Position numbers and translations under genes: made by a program. A DNA stretch of 64,000 nucleotides, taken from contig NZ_VHIV01000003.1 of the NCBI RefSeq assembly GCF_006494425.1, positions 248,001-312,000 of the forward strand, written 5' to 3'. The stretch's first letter is position 1; each line of letters starts with the position of its first letter. The notes beneath the pieces are model-generated. The model made no database searches. It was not told the origin of the DNA and was given only the letters and a program-made list of their open reading frames with translations. Source of the DNA: Bacillus dicomae (lineage in GTDB: Bacteria > Bacillota > Bacilli > Bacillales > Bacillaceae_G). Shown here piece by piece: positions 1 through 7,469 of this stretch.

Positions 1-239
1 TAGAAGCACTTGCTCAGCTTAGCGCATTTGTACATACAAGTGACTCTGACGGACTAGGCTTCCTCTCCTCTTTAGATGGGGTTGAATTCCATGAAAAAGC
101 ATATCCCGTTGATAAACTTACTTTGCATTATGAGTTAACTCGCAATCGTCGAGGTTTTATTCTAGGTAAAGGTACCGCAACCGTTAATAATCAGCCGATT
201 GTAACGATAGAAAAGCTATTAATATACCAAGCAGAATAG
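1..239 (+). CDS. FabZ/FabA-like hotdog dehydratase, C-terminal part (partial)
   Basis: An open frame enters from the left edge (first full codon at base 3) and stops at TAG 237-239, giving the last 78 residues. It starts EALAQLSAF, like the central helix of hotdog-fold 3-hydroxyacyl-ACP dehydratases. It then shows strand-like segments (EKAYPVDKLTLHYEL, GKGTATVNNQPIVTIEKLL) that match the substrate-channel strands of FabZ proteins. The usual catalytic His/Glu region would lie partly outside the window. A role in fatty-acid or polyketide-type acyl chain dehydration is inferred from family resemblance only. A 92-bp gap separates it from coaW on the same strand, so cotranscription is possible. 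Confidence 0.6.
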   Translation, partial: EALAQLSAFVHTSDSDGLGFLSSLDGVEFHEKAYPVDKLTLHYELTRNRRGFILGKGTATVNNQPIVTIEKLLIYQAE

Positions 240-331
240 AGACGTATTCATTCACTAGGGTATCTATCTCCTACAAATTCGTCTCATCAACATGAACAGA
301 TTAAACAAATTATTTAGTTAGGGGCAGGCAA

Positions 332-1162
332 ATGGAAAGTACGATTGGTATCGATGCTGGAGGAACATTAACGAAAATTGCTTATTTGAACGAAAAAAAA
401 CAATTAGCCTTTGAAAAATTTTATTCAAATGAACAAGATAACATAATAGATTGGCTTAAGAACCGAACTGGTATAAAACAAATATGTATTACTGGTGGTA
501 AAGCGAAACAATTACAGCAACTACTTTCAAACTCATATAAAATAGTAGAACTAAATGAATTTGAAGCTACTCTTATAGGCGTCCGATACATTTTAAAAGA
601 AGGGAAATATGATATAAACAACTTTATTTTAACAAATATCGGTACAGGTACTTCTATTCATTACGTTTATAATGACAAATATATTCGAGCTGGCGGAACT
701 GGTGTTGGTGGTGGTACTATTATGGGACTTTCAAAATTGTTAACAAATATAGATCATTTTGAAGATGTGATTCCTTTAACAAAAATAGGAACTAGAAAAG
801 AATTAGATATTACGGTTGGAGATATTTATGGTGGGATTCTCTCACCTATTGATAATAGCTTAACTGCTAGCAATTTTGGTAAAGCCGCTATTTCAGAATC
901 AAAATATAATAGCTCAGACATACTTGCTACTATACAAGGACTTGTCGGTGAAGTCGTTACTGCATTAAGCCTTCAATTTGCCGAAACAAAAAACATTGAC
1001 CATATTATTTATATTGGTTCCACTCTATGTAATAACGTACACCTTCAAAATATTATTAGTAGCTACACAAAATATCAAAATAAAACACCTATTTTTTTAC
1101 AAGACGGTGGTAATAGCGGTGCGATTGGTGCTTTACTTCATGTTACGAATAAAAAAAGCTGA
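332..1162 (+). CDS. coaW: Type II pantothenate kinase
   Basis: Phosphorylates pantothenate to 4'-phosphopantothenate, the first step of coenzyme A synthesis, in the cytosol. The 276-residue protein opens with the acetate/sugar kinase/Hsp70-fold phosphate-1 loop [13 protein letters not shown]. It continues with [12 protein letters not shown] and [17 protein letters not shown] in the middle and [12 protein letters not shown] at the end, all typical of the staphylococcal/eukaryotic-like type II enzyme and of its usual length. The start at 332 follows a GGGGC-type ribosome binding site. The B. cereus group is known to carry a type III enzyme (CoaX) as well, so this is probably the second pantothenate kinase. 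It ends inside a strong terminator hairpin. Confidence 0.88.
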   Translation: MESTIGIDAGGTLTKIAYLNEKKQLAFEKFYSNEQDNIIDWLKNRTGIKQICITGGKAKQLQQLLSNSYKIVELNEFEATLIGVRYILKEGKYDINNFILTNIGTGTSIHYVYNDKYIRAGGTGVGGGTIMGLSKLLTNIDHFEDVIPLTKIGTRKELDITVGDIYGGILSPIDNSLTASNFGKAAISESKYNSSDILATIQGLVGEVVTALSLQFAETKNIDHIIYIGSTLCNNVHLQNIISSYTKYQNKTPIFLQDGGNSGAIGALLHVTNKKS

Positions 1163-1178
1163 CACATGTCAGCTTTTT
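1151..1178 (+). terminator. Rho-independent terminator after coaW
   Basis: Stem AAAGCTGACA / TGTCAGCTTT with a 2-base loop and a run of T. The coaW stop codon lies within the left arm. Confidence 0.8.
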
Positions 1179-1370
1179 GAAATGCGAATTTTATACGCTA
1201 AAACAGTCTCTAAATGTGAGATTTTATCTTTGTTACTGTAAAAATCAACTAGTTCCCCAGCTAAAGGTGCTTGTTGACGTAAAATTCGTTAGCTGTAGTA
1301 AAAAAGCTATTTTCTTACCTTTTTTTAATAAAATTTCAATAATTCATTTATAAATATACTAACTTAATTA

Positions 1371-2006
1371 TCAATTTACTGCAGCTTTTTTTGAGTAATA
1401 TACAGAAAGTAAGTTAAATTCTATATGTAATACTATAGGGAAAACAATTGATAGTGAGGAATTCGTAATCATACCATGTATTATTCCCCCTAAAAATGCG
1501 AACAACATAAATTTTATACTAGTCTGATTAAATTTGTAATATTGTAAGTGAGATACAGCAAATAGAAAGGAAGATATTAGAATTGGTAGCGTAACTGGTA
1601 TGTAAGCTATTTCAAAATTAGAGAAGATTGAGAATGCATTGTTAAGTATTGGTATAATCATCCCTCTAAAAATTACTTCTTCAAAAATAGGATACATAAT
1701 TACAAAGTTTAAGATATTCTTTTTCCCAATTGGATTATATCCTGAGTATCGTGAAATGACAATATTCGTTATCAAAGCAATCAAGATTAATACAACAATT
1801 GATTCATAGTGAATTGGTAAACGGAATACATAATTATTTTTATAAAAATAACTAATTATCGTCAGTAGTGTTCCCCATATATAAATAATCTCATTTTCTA
1901 TCTTGTGGTACAACGTTTTTCCAATAATAACGCCAACTGTAATATCAACAATTTTATATGAAAAAGCTAATAAAACAGCAAGTGCTAATGTAATAAAGTA
2001 GCTCAT
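1371..2006 (-). CDS. CPBP family intramembrane glutamic protease (CAAX/Abi-type)
   Basis: Integral membrane protein of 211 residues with about six hydrophobic segments. It carries the diagnostic motifs of the CPBP (type II CAAX prenyl endopeptidase/Abi) family: EEVIFRG at about residue 112 (the catalytic Glu pair and Arg), then VSHLQYY and GGIIHGMIT, each with a conserved His. Family members cleave in the membrane or serve in bacteriocin self-immunity; the substrate here is unknown. It stands alone, with no bacteriocin gene beside it. The start follows GGGTGATAAATTAAT, a plausible ribosome binding site. Confidence 0.8.
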   Translation of the reverse strand: MSYFITLALAVLLAFSYKIVDITVGVIIGKTLYHKIENEIIYIWGTLLTIISYFYKNNYVFRLPIHYESIVVLILIALITNIVISRYSGYNPIGKKNILNFVIMYPIFEEVIFRGMIIPILNNAFSIFSNFEIAYIPVTLPILISSFLFAVSHLQYYKFNQTSIKFMLFAFLGGIIHGMITNSSLSIVFPIVLHIEFNLLSVYYSKKAAVN

Positions 2007-2162
2007 ATTAATTTATCACCCATCTCATAAGAAACTTTTTTCAATTCATGTATTCCATTTACTTCAGCACCACTCATTTATTCCCTATATTATAAAATTT
2101 TACCATACAATAGCGATTTTTAGTAAAAGATTAGTTATATACCATAAAATGATTACATAAAA

Positions 2163-2200
2163 ACAAAGACTTCTCTATTGAGAAGTCTTTGTTTTTACAC
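2163..2200 (-). terminator. Terminator after the CcdC-like gene
   Basis: Perfect stem AAAGACTTCTC / GAGAAGTCTTT with a TATT loop, flanked by A and T runs on both sides, so it can act in either direction. It overlaps the end of the gene at 2195. Confidence 0.8.
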
Positions 2201-2674
2201 TGTTTGATTACTATTCCGCCGCCAAACTTTCCTAAACTTTATATAACTAGCAATTCTCCACGGAATAATATATGACACAGCAACAACGTAAAATAATAAT
2301 CCGATCGTTTGTTGATCTAAATCAATAATATATTGTCTTGAACCGTATCTTAAAATAATTAGCGCAATAAAAGTAATTAAAAAAGCTGCACTTTTTTTCG
2401 TATAAATATTCCCATCATCTCTTCGTTCATAATTTGTTAGAACGATAAGTGGTACAGAGAAAAGAATCCCAATAAATGTTGCTATAGCCACTTGTAATAT
2501 AGCTGGATGTACGGGACCAAAAAACCACACAATACCTGGCGTTAAAAATAGTAATGGCCATAAAATACGTTTTCCTGTTCCTTTTATTGGCTTATGCATA
2601 GAACGATAACGACGCCAAAATATTAATAGTGCAATGCATAAAAAGACTGTAATTAATGAGGACGTGTCTCCCAT
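2195..2674 (-). CDS. CcdC/YneJ-like DUF1453 membrane protein
   Basis: A 159-residue protein with four to five predicted membrane segments. Its pattern (RYRSMHKPIKGTGKRILWP early, YERRDDGNIYTKKSAAF at about residue 83, RYGSRQYI at about residue 109) fits the CcdC family, named from B. subtilis YneJ beside the cytochrome c maturation gene ccdA. No cytochrome genes are nearby, so a role in cytochrome maturation is not supported by context. It follows the ABC permease gene by 36 bp and may be the last gene of the GntR-ABC operon. Confidence 0.65.
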   Translation of the reverse strand: MGDTSSLITVFLCIALLIFWRRYRSMHKPIKGTGKRILWPLLFLTPGIVWFFGPVHPAILQVAIATFIGILFSVPLIVLTNYERRDDGNIYTKKSAAFLITFIALIILRYGSRQYIIDLDQQTIGLLFYVVAVSYIIPWRIASYIKFRKVWRRNSNQTV

Positions 2675-2710
2675 TTACTTTCCTTCTCTCTAAAATAATC
2701 TAACACTCTA

Positions 2711-3382
2711 TTAAACCGTTCGTTCAAATGATACTTTACGTATAAATATACTACTAGTTATGATATAAAGAATAGTTAATCCAATTGAAATAACAGTAAA
2801 ATACGGAATATCTACTAAAGACACATCGCTCGTAAATAATAAACTGGTTACCCCTGCATTTCCATAAAGCACACTATTTGTTGATAAGAAAAGTGTTCCA
2901 CCAATCATAAGACCAATCCACTGAAATCGTTGTTTAAAAACTACTACCACTTGGAAGAAACATGCTGTTGTTACATAAAATAAAAATTGCAAAATAAATT
3001 GTTGCGCTAATTGCTCCCCAAAGTTAACATTCTCTAAATTATATTTTATATGTTGTAAAAGCATTACTTGAAGAAATGAAAACAATGCCGATTGCAGTAC
3101 AATATAACAAATCGCTCCGATGAAAAATTGTATTCTCGTAACGCCAAATGAAACAGCTAAACGAAATAAATCATCTTGAATAATGAAAACACTCCCAACT
3201 ATAAACATTATAATTGCTATTGAAGGATTATTAATAATCTCAGGCAAATAACCAATTTTTACTCCGTTTAAATGAGCAGCATTCAAAGCTCCTGTTATTA
3301 ATAAAATTACAATCCAAAATATTAAAATTGCTTTATAATGAAAATTAATATGTAACTTTAACTGCTTCAATAACATCGTCAT
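2711..3382 (-). CDS. ABC transporter permease (ABC-2 type)
   Basis: A 223-residue protein with six hydrophobic segments, a layout usual for small ABC-2 type exporter subunits. The start overlaps the stop of the ATPase gene by 4 bp (ATGA), which indicates translational coupling. It probably forms the membrane channel for the ATPase encoded immediately upstream. The substrate cannot be read from the sequence; GntR/YtrA-controlled transporters of this layout often respond to cell-wall or antibiotic stress (family knowledge). Confidence 0.75.
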   Translation of the reverse strand: MTMLLKQLKLHINFHYKAILIFWIVILLITGALNAAHLNGVKIGYLPEIINNPSIAIIMFIVGSVFIIQDDLFRLAVSFGVTRIQFFIGAICYIVLQSALFSFLQVMLLQHIKYNLENVNFGEQLAQQFILQFLFYVTTACFFQVVVVFKQRFQWIGLMIGGTLFLSTNSVLYGNAGVTSLLFTSDVSLVDIPYFTVISIGLTILYIITSSIFIRKVSFERTV

Positions 3383-4251
3383 TTCACTTCACCACCAGTT
3401 ATGTGAATAAATAGTTTTTGTAATGTAATTCTATCAATTACTAAACCTTCTTTTTCAAGAAAGTAATAATCTTCATTAGAAAGTTCTTCCCATATAACAG
3501 CAATCCCCTTATTTCCATAACCTTCTCGATTTATAATATTTTTATTAATCAAGAATTCATCTACTTTATCTTTTTTCCCTGAAATAATATGACCTTGTTG
3601 TAATAAATCATCCACTGATGATTGAACAACCAGCCTTCCTTCTTTTATGATAATTACCTCTTCGATAACATGAGTTACTTCTTCTACTAAATGTGTTGAT
3701 AATATAATTGTTCGGGGGTACTTACCGTAATCTTCTAATAGTAAACTATAAAATAACTCTCGATGTGCTGCATCTAAACCTGTAGTTGGTTCATCAAAAA
3801 TAGTAATTGGTGCCCTACTTGCCAACCCTTGAATAATCCCGACAACCGTTTGCATACCATGTGATAGTTTGTGATATTTTTCTGTTATATTAAGTTGAAA
3901 TTTGCCCGCTAGTTCTTCAGCATACTTTCCATCCCAATTTTTATAAAACATGCTACACATCTTAAAAATTTCTTTTACTCTATAACTTAAATGAGCTTCT
4001 TCTTTCACTTTAACGAAACAAATATTTTGCATCGCTTTACTATTTTCAAATACATTTTCACCAAATATTAATACACTTCCACTACTTGAAGTAATTTGGC
4101 CTGCAAGTAAATTTAATAGTGTCGTTTTTCCTGCTCCGTTTCTACCGAGCAAACCATATATTTTATGCTCTTCCAATGAAATGGTTACTTCATTTACAGC
4201 TACTTTCTTTTTATATTTTTTCGTTACATCTTTCGTTTCAAGTGCAATCAT
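3379..4251 (-). CDS. ABC transporter ATP-binding protein
   Basis: A single nucleotide-binding domain of about 230 residues followed by an accessory C-terminal region. Walker A is GLLGRNGAGKTT, the signature is LSHGMQTVVG (a variant of LSGGQ), Walker B is ITIFDEPTTGLD, and an H-loop reads STHLVEE. I use the ATG at 4251 (MIALETK), which overlaps the GntR stop by 4 bp; an earlier in-frame codon at 4335 would run deep into the regulator gene. Part of the operon GntR - ATPase - permease, whose energy subunit it is. Confidence 0.88.
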   Translation of the reverse strand: MIALETKDVTKKYKKKVAVNEVTISLEEHKIYGLLGRNGAGKTTLLNLLAGQITSSSGSVLIFGENVFENSKAMQNICFVKVKEEAHLSYRVKEIFKMCSMFYKNWDGKYAEELAGKFQLNITEKYHKLSHGMQTVVGIIQGLASRAPITIFDEPTTGLDAAHRELFYSLLLEDYGKYPRTIILSTHLVEEVTHVIEEVIIIKEGRLVVQSSVDDLLQQGHIISGKKDKVDEFLINKNIINREGYGNKGIAVIWEELSNEDYYFLEKEGLVIDRITLQKLFIHITGGEVK

Positions 4252-4628
4252 CCCTCTTTCCCCTCCCTCGTAATCTTTTGAATCATATCCATCAATTCGT
4301 CTTTTGATATTTCTAATACTTTTGCTTCTTCCCACACTTTCGGTAAATATTCAGTCATAAAAGTATTTTGTCTTTTTTTTAGTACGACTTCTTTCGCTCC
4401 CTTTGCAACAAACATCCCGATCCCTCTCTTTTTATATAAAATCCCTTCATCCACTAATACATTTACCCCTTTAGCTGCAGTAGCTGGATTTATTTGTAAC
4501 ATCTTCGCAAATTGATTTGTTGATGGAACTTGTTCTTCTTCAAGCAATATGTCTTTTAAAATATCAGATTCAATTGTTTCTGCAATTTGTATGTATATTA
4601 ACTTATTTTGCTCCAGAGTAGGTTTCAC
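4248..4628 (-). CDS. GntR family (YtrA-type) transcriptional regulator
   Basis: A 126-residue repressor. The N-terminal winged helix (IYIQIAETIESDILK, then VPSTNQFAKMLQINPATAAKG) is followed by a short C-terminal helical part of about 50 residues, the size of the YtrA subfamily that regulates ABC exporters. It is first in an operon with the ATPase and permease (4-bp overlaps at both junctions). The start at 4628 is GTG after GGTGG. Likely autoregulatory through the repeats just upstream. Confidence 0.85.
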   Translation of the reverse strand: MKPTLEQNKLIYIQIAETIESDILKDILLEEEQVPSTNQFAKMLQINPATAAKGVNVLVDEGILYKKRGIGMFVAKGAKEVVLKKRQNTFMTEYLPKVWEEAKVLEISKDELMDMIQKITREGKEG

Positions 4629-4642
4629 AATTTCACCACCTT

Positions 4643-4670
4643 AGGTTCATAGGTTCATTACTTATGTAAT
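4643..4670 (-). promoter_or_regulatory. Possible GntR operator upstream of the ABC operon
   Basis: Two direct copies of AGGTTCAT (4643-4650 and 4651-4658) run into the near-palindrome ATTACTTATGTAAT (4657-4670), 15-45 bp before the regulator start. Position and symmetry suit a binding site for the neighbouring GntR protein; the assignment is inference. Confidence 0.4.
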
Positions 4671-4720
4671 TAACCATATCACATTAAAATATTTATTTCC
4701 ATAAATTTCTTTTACAAAAA

Positions 4721-4754
4721 AAAGAGAATCATTCATTTAGGAATGATTCTCTTT
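4721..4754 (-). terminator. Terminator after the DinB-like gene
   Basis: Stem AGAGAATCATTC / GAATGATTCTCT with T runs on both sides. Confidence 0.75.
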
Positions 4755-5243
4755 CTAAAAGTTTGAATTTTCAACTCTTGTTCTCAAATTCTTTTCATTT
4801 ATACCATTTTGACAAAAATTAAATTGTTCTCCCTTTACATTCTTTGTACGATCTACTACTTGCCCTAAATGATAACTTGTGTGCTCCACTAAATGTAATA
4901 AACTATGTAGATCAATATGCCCTTTTTCTGCAAAAGCTTGTATAAATGCTTTTCCCCACTCATCAAATATTTCTTCAACAGTTTCTATCAAAACTTCAGT
5001 ATGTTGTCGTTTTACTGGAAAATACTCCTCGATTCCCTTTTCAAAAACTATATTTGGACTTTTATAACGACTAGTATTTCTCTGTATATGTTCACAAATA
5101 TGCAATACGATTCCACCAATTGAGTTAACAAAAGCCCCTTCTTCCCACAAATCCTCTTCACTAACAAGCCTAATTGTGCGTACCAACTTTGGTAAATAGT
5201 GATCCTTCATTCTTTGATAAGAAATTTTGTATACTAACTCCAT
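4755..5243 (-). CDS. DinB-like four-helix metalloprotein
   Basis: A 162-residue protein of the DinB/YfiT-like superfamily. A helix with H-I-C-E-H-I-Q (about residue 50) and a late helix HTSYHLGQ (about residue 120) supply the histidines that bind a divalent metal in this fold. Members include thiol transferases such as bacillithiol S-transferases and many of unknown function; the exact reaction cannot be assigned. The ATG follows GGAGGGACAAAG. A second DinB-like gene lies at 23232-23753. Confidence 0.7.
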   Translation of the reverse strand: MELVYKISYQRMKDHYLPKLVRTIRLVSEEDLWEEGAFVNSIGGIVLHICEHIQRNTSRYKSPNIVFEKGIEEYFPVKRQHTEVLIETVEEIFDEWGKAFIQAFAEKGHIDLHSLLHLVEHTSYHLGQVVDRTKNVKGEQFNFCQNGINEKNLRTRVENSNF

Positions 5244-5266
5244 CTTTGTCCCTCCAATTATTTTGA

Positions 5267-5851
5267 CTACTTTACTGGATATTTAAAAAATAAAGATTTT
5301 CGGAAATCTTTATCATTCACAAGCCTATTAATTTTTTCGTTATTATTATTAAGGAATTTTACTACTTTCTTTTTATCCCATATATCATCTTCTTTTGGAA
5401 AATCATCAAATTTTTCATACAAGATTGATAATATTTCCTCCCTTTTTATCGTAAACTTTTTATTTTCTACTTGAAACTCGTAACCTTTTGCATTTGGTAC
5501 TAAAATCGCCAGATACATAACGTTAAAGAGAAAATTTTTCTTCATCGTATCCTTCCCATCAAACCAATACGTCTCAACCATGTCTTCTGTAAGGATTCCA
5601 TTCTCTTTTGCACCATAGTTCACTTTTATACTTTCATTCTCTAAACTTATACTTTGAAATGTTTCACCGCCGGATAAACTTTTAACAATCGCAACCACAT
5701 CTGAATTATTACCAACGTATGTCCCAGCATATTTCTTAAAATCTCCAGGTTCAACATCAGATATTTCTTTTATTCTTTCTCCGTTAGAACAAGCAGTAAT
5801 AAATAATAAAATTGTTAGCATAACGAGCACATTACGATGCATATATTTCAT
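5267..5851 (-). CDS. Putative lipoprotein, unknown function
   Basis: A 194-residue protein with a lipoprotein signal: positively charged start, hydrophobic core and lipobox FITAC at residues 17-21, so it should be anchored on the outer face of the membrane. The rest is polar and contains a repeated basic/acidic pattern but no motif that I recognise with confidence; a DUF4825-like relationship is possible. The start follows GGGGGA with good spacing. It ends 24 bp before the DinB-like gene on the same strand, so the two may be cotranscribed. Confidence 0.65.
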   Translation of the reverse strand: MKYMHRNVLVMLTILLFITACSNGERIKEISDVEPGDFKKYAGTYVGNNSDVVAIVKSLSGGETFQSISLENESIKVNYGAKENGILTEDMVETYWFDGKDTMKKNFLFNVMYLAILVPNAKGYEFQVENKKFTIKREEILSILYEKFDDFPKEDDIWDKKKVVKFLNNNNEKINRLVNDKDFRKSLFFKYPVK

Positions 5852-5958
5852 CTAGCATCCCCCATTTTTATCGATATTTCGTTAGTTACAATACATCTTC
5901 TCAAAATCCTTTAAAACATACGCATTTTAATCAAAATTAAAAATTTTCAATTTTTATG

Positions 5959-5987
5959 TTTACAATTATCCATTAATTGTATATACT
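5959..5987 (+). promoter_or_regulatory. Sigma-A promoter for the yrzI region
   Basis: -35 TTTACA at 5959-5964 and -10 TATACT at 5982-5987 with an ideal 17-bp spacer. Transcription would begin near 5994, about 34 bases before the leader ORF. Confidence 0.75.
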
Positions 5988-6027
5988 TACTAACGTAAGA
6001 AAAAATTCTAAAAGGAGGTCGAATAAA

Positions 6028-6126
6028 ATGATGAAATTACAATTACATGCTTTAACTTTAGCGTTAACTGCACCTGTGTTTTCTGGACAATTAAATATGA
6101 ATTCGACCACCCTAATGGAGAATTGA
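6028..6126 (+). CDS. Short leader-like ORF (32 aa) before the yrzI array
   Basis: ATG ATG start at 6028 after a perfect AAAGGAGG at spacing 8-11. The peptide has 32 residues, begins MMKLQLHALTLALTAP and ends TLMEN, with a hydrophobic first half resembling a signal-like segment. It lies between a clear promoter and two terminator-like hairpins, the position of a leader peptide. I do not recognise the peptide. A function as a small protein in its own right is equally possible. Confidence 0.5.
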   Translation: MMKLQLHALTLALTAPVFSGQLNMNSTTLMEN

Positions 6127-6160
6127 AAATCGTACTTTATTTCTATTAATTCATAAATTC

Positions 6161-6196
6161 GCCACAGGAGGTCGTATACTTTCCTGTGGCTTTTTC
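6161..6196 (+). terminator. First terminator-like hairpin upstream of yrzI array
   Basis: GCCACAGGA / TCCTGTGGC stem with a 12-base loop and TTTTT. The left arm and loop contain GGAGGTCG, the same octamer found in the ribosome binding site of the leader ORF. Confidence 0.65.
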
Positions 6197-6201
6197 ACGC
6201 C

Positions 6202-6239
6202 TGGCCATAGGAGAACTATATCTTCCTGTGGCTTTTTTG
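6202..6239 (+). terminator. Second terminator-like hairpin upstream of yrzI array
   Basis: GGCCATAGGA / TCCTGTGGC(T) imperfect stem followed by TTTTTT. The right arm TTCCTGTGGCTTTTT is the same 15-mer as in the first hairpin, so the two are a tandem duplication. Confidence 0.6.
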
Positions 6240-6290
6240 TGCGATTTTTTAGTCTCTTACATTATTTTTTAAAGAAAGGGGCAACATTCG

Positions 6291-6431
6291 ATGACTATTA
6301 GCGTATTGTTTTTAAGTATTACGATTCAAAGAAATACAATTTCCAAAGATGAAATTTTTCATAATGAGCAAATTGAAAAAGCTATGAATGATATTAAGGA
6401 GCGCCAAGCACTTTATTGTGATCACATGTAA
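6291..6431 (+). CDS. YrzI family small protein, copy 1
   Basis: A 46-residue protein starting MTISVLFLSITIQRNTISK and ending YCDHM. It fits the YrzI family of tandem small Bacillus proteins: a hydrophobic beta-like opening, the T-I-Q core, then a charged amphipathic helix with NDIKERQALY. The ribosome binding site is AAAGGGG at spacing 8. It is the most upstream member of six. Function is unknown for the whole family. Confidence 0.75.
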   Translation: MTISVLFLSITIQRNTISKDEIFHNEQIEKAMNDIKERQALYCDHM

Positions 6432-6458
6432 TTCCTTTTCGAAAGGAGGAATTCATTT

Positions 6459-6602
6459 ATGACTTTTCATATTTTCTTTTTTACGACTGTACTTCAGAAA
6501 AATACTTTAACTGAAGCTGAAATCAATCGTAAACAACAATTAAAACAACTGACTGATAAAATGACTGACATTAAAAGTTCATACTATACGCAAATGTATT
6601 AA
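6459..6602 (+). CDS. YrzI family small protein, copy 2
   Basis: 47 residues, beginning MTFHIFFFTTVLQKNTLTEA and ending YYTQMY. This is the most divergent copy: it lacks the ITIQ core (TVLQ instead) and has a different helix (INRKQQLKQLTDKMTDIKSS). A perfect AAAGGAGG ribosome binding site lies 8 bases before the ATG. The overall plan (hydrophobic first 12 residues, charged helix, tyrosines near the end) is as in the other copies. Confidence 0.72.
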   Translation: MTFHIFFFTTVLQKNTLTEAEINRKQQLKQLTDKMTDIKSSYYTQMY

Positions 6603-6613
6603 AAATATATTTT

Positions 6614-6775
6614 TAAAGGAGCAATACCCTAATGAAATTTAAAGCATTCTTTTTAACTATCACTATTCAAAAACGTAAGCTTTCACAGAAAGAAATTTTA
6701 CGTGAGCAACACATTCAAACGATTATGAACGAAGTAAAAGAGCATCAAGCTTCTTATTACAATCGTCTTTTCTAA
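6614..6775 (+). repeat. Direct repeat unit, copy A (162 bp)
   Basis: Matches 6784-6945 at 161 of 162 positions by eye (A at 6744 versus G at 6914). It includes the ribosome binding site and the full yrzI copy 3 coding sequence. The offset between copies is 170 bp. Confidence 0.9.
6632..6775 (+). CDS. YrzI family small protein, copy 3
   Basis: 47 residues, MKFKAFFLTITIQKRKLSQK at the start, YYNRLF at the end. Ribosome binding site AAAGGAG at spacing 10. Identical to copy 4 except for one residue in the helix (EVKEHQ here, EVKERQ there). The two genes are a very recent tandem duplication, or are held identical by gene conversion. Confidence 0.77.
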   Translation: MKFKAFFLTITIQKRKLSQKEILREQHIQTIMNEVKEHQASYYNRLF

Positions 6776-6783
6776 TTAACTTG

Positions 6784-6945
6784 TAAAGGAGCAATACCCT
6801 AATGAAATTTAAAGCATTCTTTTTAACTATCACTATTCAAAAACGTAAGCTTTCACAGAAAGAAATTTTACGTGAGCAACACATTCAAACGATTATGAAC
6901 GAAGTAAAAGAGCGTCAAGCTTCTTATTACAATCGTCTTTTCTAA
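6784..6945 (+). repeat. Direct repeat unit, copy B (162 bp)
   Basis: Second unit of the near-perfect tandem repeat described for 6614-6775; it contains yrzI copy 4. Confidence 0.9.
6802..6945 (+). CDS. YrzI family small protein, copy 4
   Basis: 47 residues, differing from copy 3 only by Arg instead of His in the helix motif EVKERQ. Arg is the residue found at this place in copies 1 and 5, so the change to His probably occurred in copy 3. It has the same ribosome binding site. Confidence 0.77.
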   Translation: MKFKAFFLTITIQKRKLSQKEILREQHIQTIMNEVKERQASYYNRLF

Positions 6946-6971
6946 ATCATTTATAAAGGGGCAAAAAACTA

Positions 6972-7112
6972 ATGAAATTCAAAGTATTCTTTTTAACGAT
7001 TACGATTCAAAAAAACAAATTTTCTGAGTCTGAAATGCTTCATGAACGACAAATTAATCAAGCTATGGACAATGTAAAAGAAAGACAAAGTCATTACTGT
7101 AGTCATCTGTAA
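6972..7112 (+). CDS. YrzI family small protein, copy 5
   Basis: 46 residues, MKFKVFFLTITIQKNKFSES, then QINQAMDNVKERQSHY and CSHL at the end. It is close to copy 1 in the helix (QIEKAMNDIKERQ) and to copies 3 and 4 at the N-terminus. The ribosome binding site is AAAGGGG. Confidence 0.76.
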   Translation: MKFKVFFLTITIQKNKFSESEMLHERQINQAMDNVKERQSHYCSHL

Positions 7113-7139
7113 TTCCAATTTGAAAGGAGGAATTCACAT

Positions 7140-7280
7140 ATGAAGTTTCACCTTTTCTTTTTAACAATCACAATCCAGAAAGAAACTATTTCTGAAACTG
7201 AATTAAAACAAGAACAGCAATACAAAATGATTATTGATGAAATTCGTGATCGAAGAAGCAAATACTACACCCACCTATAA
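7140..7280 (+). CDS. YrzI family small protein, copy 6
   Basis: 46 residues, MKFHLFFLTITIQKETISET, helix IIDEIRDRRSKYY, ending THL. Perfect AAAGGAGG ribosome binding site at spacing 9. It is the last full copy; each of the six copies has its own good ribosome binding site and a 26-28 bp gap to its neighbour, so they probably form one transcript. Confidence 0.76.
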   Translation: MKFHLFFLTITIQKETISETELKQEQQYKMIIDEIRDRRSKYYTHL

Positions 7281-7314
7281 TCATTTAACTATAAAAAATT
7301 GAGAGGGGTCGATT

Positions 7315-7374
7315 ATGATGTTGATAGTACGTTGTAAAGAAATGATTTGGATAGTTCAGAGGGATTCCACATAG
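7315..7374 (+). CDS. Candidate 19-residue ORF after the yrzI array
   Basis: ATG ATG start at 7315 after GAGAGGGG, then 19 codons to TAG 7372-7374 (ending VQRDST). The sequence around the start (GAGGGGTCGATTATGATG) resembles that of the 32-residue leader ORF (GGAGGTCGAATAAAATGATG), so it may be a relic of a second leader. Evidence for translation is only the ribosome binding site. Confidence 0.3.
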   Translation: MMLIVRCKEMIWIVQRDST

Positions 7375-7431
7375 CCATAGTTTATTTTAATTTTATTTTT
7401 CATCGCATTTAATGTGTAAAAATATTATAAC

Positions 7432-7469
7432 AAAAATGCCTATTATCCCATGCTAGAATAGGCATTTTT
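7432..7469. terminator. Bidirectional terminator
   Basis: Stem AAAAATGCCTATT / AATAGGCATTTTT with a 12-base loop. It serves both the yrzI array (plus) and the phosphotransferase-like gene (minus). Confidence 0.85.

Noticed and set aside
6291-7280. CRISPR array or other short-spacer repeat in the 6-7 kb region
   Set aside because: The repeated units are 140-170 bp coding sequences with ribosome binding sites; no short identical repeats with unique spacers were seen anywhere in the window.
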